From Planctomycetota bacterium (GTDB lineage Bacteria > Planctomycetota > Planctomycetia > Pirellulales > Pirellulaceae): a stretch of DNA of 16,358 bases. Below, in pieces: positions 7,116 through 13,289 of this stretch (positions within the stretch are counted from its first letter, which is position 1; every line of letters starts with the position of its first letter). Position numbers and translations under genes: made by a program. The DNA lies in assembly GCA_029259935.1 (NCBI GenBank), contig JAJDEH010000387.1, forward strand, positions 1-16,358, in the 5' to 3' direction. The notes under the pieces are model-generated. The model was not told the origin of the DNA. It did no database searches and saw nothing but the letters and a program-made list of their open reading frames with translations.

Positions 7116-7155
7116 CCGTGGGAACCTCGCGGCGCGACCGTGAGGTTCTCCACGG
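7116..7155 (+). terminator. Strong hairpin between precursor and MNIO gene (attenuator candidate)
   Basis: CCGTGGGAACCTC (7116-7128) pairs with GAGGTTCTCCACGG (7142-7155) with one bulge, and the inner CGG/CCG extends the stem to about 17 bp over a five-base loop. CTGTTT follows. It could act as a leaky terminator or 3'-end stabiliser giving much precursor and little enzyme. It covers the region where a ribosome site for an ATG at 7165 would have to be. Confidence 0.6.
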
Positions 7156-7212
7156 CTGTTTAAAATGCGACCCATAGCAATCGTTGCCTCTCACAACGAC
7201 AGGACCCGCGCC

Positions 7213-8061
7213 ATGCTGCCAGCCATTGGCTATGCCATTCGCGAACAAAATCGCCCCATTCTTGACGACCCCGCCATCAACGCGGTGGAAATTACATTCG
7301 AACGCGCCGATGATCCGCTACGCGTCGACCGCTTCATCGGTGACTTGGACGTGGATCATGTCAGCGTTCACGCGCTGAAACTTTCGCCGGGCAGCCCCGA
7401 TCCGCCGGCGATTGAATACTTGTCGGCATTGAAAATCATCGCGCTCGAAAACGGAGCGCGTTCGATCAGCGACCACCTGGGATTTACTCGCGATACTCTA
7501 GGCGGAACGGAAATGGGGCACTTCGCACCGGTTCCACCGACTCTCGCGGCGCTCGACGCCACCAGCCGCAATGTCGACATCATTCAGGACTATTTTGGCG
7601 ACATCGATTTTTACATTGAAAACATCGCTTATCTATTCCGGCTGGAAGGCGAACTGTCAGAGGCCGATTTCCTCGCACGGCTGTTGCGGCGGACCGGTTG
7701 TGGCTGGTTGCTGGATGTGACCAACGTGTATGCCAACGCGACGAATTTTGGCTTCGACGGCTTTGAGTTCATCAGCCAGGTGATGCCGGCCGCTCGGCGG
7801 GTCCAGATGCATCTTGCCGGCGGTTACTACGACGACGAAGTCAACATGTATATCGACAGCCACTCGCACCCCATCCCGGATGAAGTGTTCGACCTGTATC
7901 GACACGCGCTGCGCGTGGGAGCGGGAAAAGTGGATTCAGTGTTTATCGAGCGCGATCAGAATTTCCCCGATGAAGACGGCTGGCGCGCGGAAGCACGCCA
8001 AGTGCGAAGCATCGCGGAAGAAGTTTATAGCGGTGCGAATCACGATCAGTGTCGAGCATAA
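7213..8061 (+). CDS. DUF692 family multinuclear iron oxidative enzyme (MNIO), RiPP-modifying
   Basis: The 282-residue TIM-barrel protein is a DUF692 member. Probable metal ligands and motifs are in family order: H53 in VHAL, D87-H88 in ISDHLGF, E136 in FYIEN, D168 and N171 in LLDVTNVYANA, H200 in MHLAG, D215/H217 in IDSHSHPIPD and E246 in FIERD. Known members (MbnB, TglH, bufferin enzymes) use two or three irons and oxygen to oxidise cysteines of a precursor peptide, usually with a partner protein. The adjacent Cys-rich peptide is the obvious substrate. The ATG at 7213 has AGGA eight bases upstream and puts the first barrel strand (LPAIGYAIR) at the N-terminus, as in MbnB. An in-frame ATG at 7165 would add 16 residues but has no ribosome site and follows the hairpin directly. 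Confidence 0.93.
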   Translation: MLPAIGYAIREQNRPILDDPAINAVEITFERADDPLRVDRFIGDLDVDHVSVHALKLSPGSPDPPAIEYLSALKIIALENGARSISDHLGFTRDTLGGTEMGHFAPVPPTLAALDATSRNVDIIQDYFGDIDFYIENIAYLFRLEGELSEADFLARLLRRTGCGWLLDVTNVYANATNFGFDGFEFISQVMPAARRVQMHLAGGYYDDEVNMYIDSHSHPIPDEVFDLYRHALRVGAGKVDSVFIERDQNFPDEDGWRAEARQVRSIAEEVYSGANHDQCRA

Positions 8062-8078
8062 GAGATCCCCTCTAACTC

Positions 8079-8093
8079 CCCCTTGGCAAGGGG
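8079..8093. repeat. Short palindrome CCCCTTGGCAAGGGG
   Basis: A 6-bp stem with a tiny loop in the 88-base gap between the MNIO gene and the next gene. It resembles the common interspersed palindromes of the CCCCTTGGCAAGGGG type found in many bacterial genomes, so it is probably a repeat remnant and not a cluster-specific element. Confidence 0.5.
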
Positions 8094-8149
8094 AAAGACC
8101 ACGCCAGCAAAAGATTCATTGGCAAGGCACACATTGTTTGGGAGGCGAA

Positions 8150-8908
8150 ATGGTGAAGACGACTGTCAATGAAACCTATCGCGGTCAAATCATGCGGCTT
8201 GTCGACTTGATGTCGCAAGCAAACCGAGAAGTGGAACTTGCGGACAATCTATCTCCGGATTCGGATCCTTCGCGCGTCAAGATGTTCGTCGATGGCAACC
8301 TTGAAAAGCGGCTGGAAAAACTCCGCAACCAACTCGATTTCCTCGCGGAGCGCTTTGAAGAATTTGACGATCTGATCATCGCCTACATTCGCCATTCCCG
8401 CTCCATCGCCTTTGACAGCGCGGTTAGCGACGGAGACCGCATGCTGGATTGGTTGGAAAGTACACGGCCCATTTCCGATGTGCAGCGAGACTACATTGCC
8501 TGCCAACGTGCCCGTCACGCGGTTGAAAACGAAGCCCGAACACACCGGATGAAGCATGTCCGTTATCAAGAGTTGTCCAGCCTGACGAGCCGGCTGCTGG
8601 AAGAACTGGGCGCGAACGAACGGCTGCGGATTTACTTGAATCCAGTTCGCACCTGGAGCCGCTTCCACACCGGGACGCTGTTGGACGACGGCGCGAATCC
8701 GCCAGCCGACGTGCTGTTCTTCGCGGCGGCTGGCGAGATTGCCACCGCCGTACTGGAGTTGGAAGGGCAAGCCTTGGTCAACGAACTGGTCGATTACGAA
8801 CCCTGCACGCTCGACGAGTGGTCGGCGCTAACGATGCAAGTCGGTCGAGACGAGCTGCTGGAAACGTGTCGCGACCTGGCCGAGATGGGCCTGATCGCCC
8901 TCGGCTAA
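8150..8908 (+). CDS. Unknown protein of the MNIO cluster, possible partner with winged-helix-like C-terminus
   Basis: The ATG at 8150 follows GGGAGG at four bases (a GTG at 8153 is an alternative). The frame is open further upstream to 7814, but that part lies inside the MNIO gene in another frame and is not protein-like. The 252-residue product is soluble. Residues 1-150 are mainly charged helices (LEKRLEKLRNQLDFLAERF, then RARHAVENEARTHRMKHVR). Residues about 187-251 alternate a small beta pair (ADVLFFAAAGEIATAVLEL) with helices and end in DELLETCRDLAEMGLIAL, typical of a winged helix such as PqqD-like or RRE domains and the C-terminal domains of MNIO partners. I do not recognise a named family. 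Its place after the MNIO gene suggests it presents the leader peptide to the enzyme, as MbnC or TglI do. Confidence 0.82.
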   Translation: MVKTTVNETYRGQIMRLVDLMSQANREVELADNLSPDSDPSRVKMFVDGNLEKRLEKLRNQLDFLAERFEEFDDLIIAYIRHSRSIAFDSAVSDGDRMLDWLESTRPISDVQRDYIACQRARHAVENEARTHRMKHVRYQELSSLTSRLLEELGANERLRIYLNPVRTWSRFHTGTLLDDGANPPADVLFFAAAGEIATAVLELEGQALVNELVDYEPCTLDEWSALTMQVGRDELLETCRDLAEMGLIALG

Positions 8909-8930
8909 CGTCCCCAAGGAACCTTGAAAC

Positions 8931-9860
8931 ATGTCGGCGGCCAGCGGTCCAATAACGATCTCCGAAGCGGGCGGGACGCCAGCCAAGCAAGCTGCGGCGG
9001 GCCGCTTCCGGTCCGAGCTGCGCGGGATGTGGCACCGCTATTGGGGTAGGTTGCTAGTAACCTACGGGCTGTTCAATTTCGAGAACCTGCTGCGACTTGC
9101 CCAGCCGCTGTTGCTGGGCTGGGCCATCAACGGGCTGCTGCGGTCGAGCCATGCCGGACTGATCGCCTTCGCCGCGGGACATCTGGCACATTTGGCGATC
9201 CGCACATGGCGGCAGATGTACGATACGCGCACATTCACACGAATTCATGCCGACCGCGCGAGCCAACTTGTCATCGAACAACGTGACGAGGGAGTCGAAG
9301 TTTCGCGCGTCGCCGCCCGTTCCACCTTGTCGCGCGAGTTCGTCGACTTTTTGGAACGGCATGTGCCGATGACAATTCGCGCGCTGTATTCAGTACTCGG
9401 CGCGCTGGCCATGCTGCTATATTTTGATGGCGTCTTGGTGCTTTATTGCTTGGCCATCATGATTCCCACCGCCATCTTGAATTTTGCTTTTGGCAGACGC
9501 ACGCTGCGATTGAGTCGTTTGCTTCACGACGATCTTGAGCGGGAAGTGACGGTTGTCCAGCAAGCGGACCGCCAGCAGGTCCGTGAGCATTTCGAGCAAG
9601 TATCGCGAACACGAATCAAGCTGTCCGACTGTGAAGCCTGGACCGTGGGTGCCATGGAGTGTTTTGTGTTGGCCTTGATGGCTGGCGCACTGCTGCGATA
9701 TTGCACGACGAGCGGCGTGGCGGCGGGCGATATCTTTGCCGTCTTCCGCTATGTGCTGATGTTCATCATGGCCTTGGACGCGCTGCCCATTCTTGTCCAA
9801 CAAACCAGCCGTCTCAAAGACATCGGCGGACGATTACAGTCAACCCGGGGCCAAGCATAA
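8931..9860 (+). CDS. ABC exporter-type six-helix membrane domain protein lacking an ATPase domain
   Basis: The ATG at 8931 has AAGGAA upstream and begins 22 bases after the previous stop, so the two are almost certainly cotranscribed. The 309 residues match the transmembrane domain of type IV (ABC-B) exporters: helices near 42-70, 76-92, 146-166, 168-188, 236-256 and 266-288, with the long charged helix about 190-235 that forms a cytoplasmic loop. The chain stops at SRLKDIGGRLQ, just where a fused nucleotide-binding domain would start; no Walker A, LSGGQ or Walker B is present, and no ATPase gene lies next to it. It may pair with an ATPase encoded elsewhere, or work without ATP. Its position makes it the candidate exporter or membrane anchor for the modified peptide. 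Its stop lies 17 bases from the convergent next gene. Confidence 0.85.
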   Translation: MSAASGPITISEAGGTPAKQAAAGRFRSELRGMWHRYWGRLLVTYGLFNFENLLRLAQPLLLGWAINGLLRSSHAGLIAFAAGHLAHLAIRTWRQMYDTRTFTRIHADRASQLVIEQRDEGVEVSRVAARSTLSREFVDFLERHVPMTIRALYSVLGALAMLLYFDGVLVLYCLAIMIPTAILNFAFGRRTLRLSRLLHDDLEREVTVVQQADRQQVREHFEQVSRTRIKLSDCEAWTVGAMECFVLALMAGALLRYCTTSGVAAGDIFAVFRYVLMFIMALDALPILVQQTSRLKDIGGRLQSTRGQA

Positions 9861-9877
9861 GCTGGTCATCCGCGCTG

Positions 9878-10261
9878 CTAGACGTCTTCGTGCGCGGCAT
9901 GATACGACCGGCTGCGACGCCGACGATAGGAATGCTTTCGCGACACGACATCGCCTTCCACAAACCACCAGCCCGAAAGAATGCGATAGAAAATCAGAAT
10001 CAGAAACGACCCGGCTGTACCGACGATGAATCCTTGCCAGCTTATTGGAGTGACCCTCTCTCCTTGATAGAAGAAAGTCAGCAGTCCACAGCCGATGATC
10101 GTGCCACCGATGCCGATCAGTAGTGTGGCGACCGCGCCGCCCGGATCGCGACCGGGCATGATGGCTTTTGCCAGCAGCGCGACGAGAGTACCGAATCCAA
10201 CCCACGTCAAAAGATAATTTGCCCAGGATCCTGCCATTTGGGCTAGTTCGCCACTTTCCAT
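9878..10261 (-). CDS. GlsB/YeaQ/YmgE family (transglycosylase-associated) membrane protein
   Basis: Residues 17-62 match the small membrane protein family named after its association with transglycosylase genes: helix YLLTWVGFGTLVALLAKAI, then MPGRDPGGAVATLLIGIGG and IIGCGLL. A third helix (GFIVGTAGSFLILIFYRIL) follows near residues 78-95. The family is linked to stress responses in enterobacteria; its molecular role is unknown. The ATG at 10261 is preferred; the frame reaches a TTG at 10345, but the added N-terminus is low-complexity and not family-like. An ATG at 10237 is also possible. The C-terminus is unusual, a basic tail RRRRSRSYHAAHEDV probably facing the cytoplasm. No ribosome binding site is strong. 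The gene converges on the peptide cluster. Confidence 0.82.
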   Translation of the reverse strand: MESGELAQMAGSWANYLLTWVGFGTLVALLAKAIMPGRDPGGAVATLLIGIGGTIIGCGLLTFFYQGERVTPISWQGFIVGTAGSFLILIFYRILSGWWFVEGDVVSRKHSYRRRRSRSYHAAHEDV

Positions 10262-10459
10262 GATTCTTCTCGGCCTTGAAAGAGGTGGTGCTGTGCTAGA
10301 GTCGTTAATATCGTTATCGACCAAATCACTCTCACCTTTTACCAATTTCTTTCAAAGCAACGATTCCGTGCAATCAGCACGGCGCGCGCATCGCCTACTG
10401 GACGAGCCCGGCGGCACGCAATTCATCATCCTGGCAGAGCCAGATCGTCGACGGCGACC

Positions 10460-10912
10460 CTAGGGATACACTGCGCCAACCGTGGGGAAGGCGATGGGCG
10501 CGGGTGCGACGTATCCCGGCGAATACAGGACCGTGCGGCGGGGCAAGATCCCCAGCGGACCTCGGTGATACAAGACCGTGCGCTGCGGTGGTTGATAGAC
10601 CACGGGCGCGGGAGCCGGGGCATAGAATGTGGTGGTCGGGGCCGGAGCGTAATAGGCCACTCTCGGTGCCGGGGCGTAATAGGCCACTCTCGGTGCCGGG
10701 GCGTAGTAGGTGGTTGTGGGAGCATAAACCACGGCTGGCCGATACACGGCTCTAACCGGCCGAACGACTTGGACCGGAGCGGAATAGTAAACCGTTGTTG
10801 GCGGGCCAGAGTAGCAAGTCACCACCTGGGCATTCGCCTGGTCGACGGTCGCCGTGAACCCAACGACCGCGCCAACCAGGGCTACAAATGCAATCCACTT
10901 TGAGCCGATCAT
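10460..10912 (-). CDS. Secreted Tyr/Pro/Ala/Val-rich repeat protein
   Basis: The ATG at 10912 has GGAG nine bases upstream. The 150-residue protein has a signal peptide (residues 1-29, hydrophobic core FVALVGAVVGF, likely cut after QANA). The mature part is low-complexity: YYAPAPRVA units in tandem, then TTTFYAPAPAP and VVYQPP. Such short secreted Pro/Tyr-rich proteins are common in planctomycetes and are probably parts of the cell surface or extracellular matrix; no catalytic domain is present. The closing third (TVLYHRGPLGILPRRTVLY) also repeats the motif RTVLY. It runs in the same direction as the following membrane protein gene with a 198-base gap, and may not be cotranscribed with it. 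Confidence 0.82.
   Translation of the reverse strand: MIGSKWIAFVALVGAVVGFTATVDQANAQVVTCYSGPPTTVYYSAPVQVVRPVRAVYRPAVVYAPTTTYYAPAPRVAYYAPAPRVAYYAPAPTTTFYAPAPAPVVYQPPQRTVLYHRGPLGILPRRTVLYSPGYVAPAPIAFPTVGAVYP
10647..10700. repeat. Perfect 27-bp tandem duplication
   Basis: Two identical 27-bp units (10647-10673 and 10674-10700) lie head to tail inside the Tyr-rich protein gene and encode two copies of the nine-residue VAYYAPAPR unit; a diverged third unit follows. The identity of the copies points to recent in-frame expansion. Confidence 0.9.
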
Positions 10913-11501
10913 AATCTGTTACTCCAACTTCTTGAAACGCGAAAACCAGTGGTAAAACTGCTCTTACGCCTCCCATATTACGTTGGCGGAAGACCGCCAG
11001 CAAGAGCCTGGGAACAATCCCGCCCAGCAAGTATTCTCCTCCATTTCTTGCGGGTGGCCGCAAAATCTAGGTTGAACATGCAGGGCATCGCGTCATCGGT
11101 ACGTATGGCCGAGGCCACACCCCCCGCTGTTGGCAGGGAGAAACTCCCGCGTAGGAGGCCGGTTGTTGCCACCAACCGTTCCAATCGTACGGAACTAAAG
11201 CGGCCGGGCTGATTGCCGGTCGGCGAATACAGGGAAACGATCGGTTGCGTGGATTGTGCGACTAGCTGCCGTGGCGAGTTTCACTTTGTTCGGTGCCTTT
11301 CGAAGTGCCCTATCGGCAGGGTAGATTGGCATTGAGGACCACGCGTTGCGTACTCGCATCGGCGAATGCCGTTGAGTGAACATTCTGAAACTAGGGGCAG
11401 ACTAATGTTTCGACGCCTTCCTTGGCGAGTTGGGTGCTGCGCCCTGTGTGTTTCCACGCAGGTCGCGGGCGAAGATTCCGTCGACACGGTTGGAGGGGAA
11501 A
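10913..11501. other. Intergenic region upstream of the GGDEF-EAL gene
   Basis: In 589 bases between divergent genes I see no gene. There is a small hairpin GGGAG-AAA-CTCCC (11136-11148) and no clear promoter pair or c-di-GMP riboswitch (GEMM-type conserved cores are absent). Short open frames on both strands have no domain or ribosome site. Confidence 0.5.
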
Positions 11502-13265
11502 ATGACTGAGCCCCCATCCTCCGCTCTGGAATCGAGCGTCAAGAACTTAACTAGCTGTTTGAAGCTGCGCAAGATGATCGCTTTCGACATGGCGTTAATC
11601 ATGTTGCTCGCCATGATCGTGTTTTTCCTCAGCAGCCGCTTGGATGTGTTTGAATTCTTGGTCGACTTCGTGGCGGAACATCACCACTGGGAATTGGATG
11701 AGTTTTTCATCGTCGGCAACTTCCTCCTCTTCGCCGGCGTGGTGTTTTTCATGCGGCGATTTCGCGAAACGCGGCGGTTGCTACGCGAGCGAGACGCGTT
11801 GCTGCATGCGCTGCGTCAATCGAAACACGCGGTCAAATCCAAGCAGATGGAATTGCGCAGGGCCGCACTGATCGACCCGCTGACAGGACTAGCGAATCGT
11901 GGTTGCTTGATGGGTCATTTGGAGAAGGTGTTCGTCGTCCGCGGCGAAGACGATCCACGTACGGCGATCCTCTACTTCGATCTCGATCGCTTCAAGCAAA
12001 TCAACGATTTGCACGGGCATTTGGTCGGCGATGAATTACTTCGGGAAGTAGCGCGGCGCATTCAAGACGTGTTGGGAATTGACGGCGACGCCTCCGAACG
12101 CCCGCCCGCCCGTCTGGCGGCACGGTTGGGAGGAGACGAGTTTGTCGCGGTCGTTCGCGATGTTGCCAGCACCCAGGATATTCGATATCTGGCCAACACA
12201 TTGCTCCACGCGTTGGGGCAGCCCTATACCTTGAACGGCATCAGCGTTACGACTACGGCCAGCATCGGAGTCGTGGTGAGTACGGACGCATACGAAACCA
12301 CGAAACTAATGCTGGGCGACGCGGACGCGGCCATGTACGAAGCGAAGAATAAGGGTCGCGGTCAGGTTGTCTTTTTTGAACGCTCGATGCGCGAACACTT
12401 GCAGCGGCGTATCCGATTGGACGTCGATTTGCGAGGCGCTATCGATCGCCAGGAATTTCATGTGGTGTACCATCCCATTGTCTCGCTCGTCACGGGCCGC
12501 ATGGACGGCGTCGAAGCGCTGCTGCGGTGGACGCATCCGGAATTCGGCCCCATCAGTCCCGGTGAGTTCGTGCCGATTGCCGAAGATTCTGAGTTCATCT
12601 ACGAGCTGGGCACTTGGGTGTTGAAAGAGAGTTTGCGCCAGATGGCCGAATGGCTCGAAAACTACCCGAACTCGGCCCCGGAATTGATCAGTGTGAACGT
12701 CTCGCGGAAACAGTTTAGCGATCAGAACGTTGTGGAGAAGTTCCGCGCGATCATTGAAGAATCAACCGTGCCGCCTGATCGAATTCAACTAGAAATCACC
12801 GAAGACATGCACGGCGAGATGGACGCAATGCTGCAAATCGCGCACGAACTCAAGGACCTCGGCATTCGTTTGGCGATCGACGACTTTGGCACGGGCACCT
12901 CGACGTTTTCGGCGATCGAGCGGTTCCCGATCGACACGCTCAAGATCGACCTGTCGCTCGTGTCGCTGATCGTTTCTTCGATGGATCGGGCGGCCATTGT
13001 TCATTCGCTGGCGATGTTGGTGCGAAATCTGGATGTGAAGCTGGTCGCCGAAGGCGTGGAGAACGCGCAGCAGGTCACCGTGCTTCAAGACTTGGGCTGC
13101 AACTACGCGCAAGGCTGGCTGTTTTGCAAACCGCTGCCGGCACGCGAAATTGAAACGATGTTCGCCAAGTCACTGCTGGACGACATGACCGTAACGGGCG
13201 TCAAGGGCTTCCCGGATCTATGGAGCGGGAAGCTCAGAGCATTCCAGCCTTTGGCAATGGAGTAA
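11502..13265 (+). CDS. Membrane-bound GGDEF-EAL protein (c-di-GMP synthesis/breakdown)
   Basis: The ATG at 11502 follows GGAGG at five spare bases; the frame's upstream extension is not needed. The 587 residues start with two membrane helices (about 27-44 and 69-84) flanking a short His-rich loop (EHHHW), then a helical linker. The GGDEF domain (about 120-295) is intact, with DPLTGLANR and LGGDEF (GGDEF at 210-214); it makes c-di-GMP from two GTP. The EAL domain (about 300-570) hydrolyses c-di-GMP and keeps its metal and catalytic residues: EALLRW (338-343), LEITE, IDDFGTG, LKIDLS, VAEGVEN and the closing AQGW. Two differences stand out: no RxxD inhibitory site five residues before GGDEF, and YHPI where most EAL domains have YQPI. 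Both domains are probably active, with the net direction unknown. No sensory domain other than the short membrane part is seen. Confidence 0.95.
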   Translation: MTEPPSSALESSVKNLTSCLKLRKMIAFDMALIMLLAMIVFFLSSRLDVFEFLVDFVAEHHHWELDEFFIVGNFLLFAGVVFFMRRFRETRRLLRERDALLHALRQSKHAVKSKQMELRRAALIDPLTGLANRGCLMGHLEKVFVVRGEDDPRTAILYFDLDRFKQINDLHGHLVGDELLREVARRIQDVLGIDGDASERPPARLAARLGGDEFVAVVRDVASTQDIRYLANTLLHALGQPYTLNGISVTTTASIGVVVSTDAYETTKLMLGDADAAMYEAKNKGRGQVVFFERSMREHLQRRIRLDVDLRGAIDRQEFHVVYHPIVSLVTGRMDGVEALLRWTHPEFGPISPGEFVPIAEDSEFIYELGTWVLKESLRQMAEWLENYPNSAPELISVNVSRKQFSDQNVVEKFRAIIEESTVPPDRIQLEITEDMHGEMDAMLQIAHELKDLGIRLAIDDFGTGTSTFSAIERFPIDTLKIDLSLVSLIVSSMDRAAIVHSLAMLVRNLDVKLVAEGVENAQQVTVLQDLGCNYAQGWLFCKPLPAREIETMFAKSLLDDMTVTGVKGFPDLWSGKLRAFQPLAME

Positions 13266-13289
13266 GGTTGGAATCGCGCGAGTTTCGTG

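Noticed and set aside
6952..7248. 98-codon frame antisense to the precursor peptide
   Set aside because: No ribosome binding site, no family, and it is covered by the better supported plus-strand peptide and enzyme genes.
7814..8149. Upstream extension of the 8150-8908 gene to 7814 (364 aa in total)
   Set aside because: It lies inside the MNIO gene in a different frame, has Thr/Ser/Arg-rich shadow composition, and the ATG at 8150 has its own GGGAGG.
10913..11501. c-di-GMP riboswitch upstream of the GGDEF-EAL gene
   Set aside because: None of the conserved GEMM-type core segments could be found.
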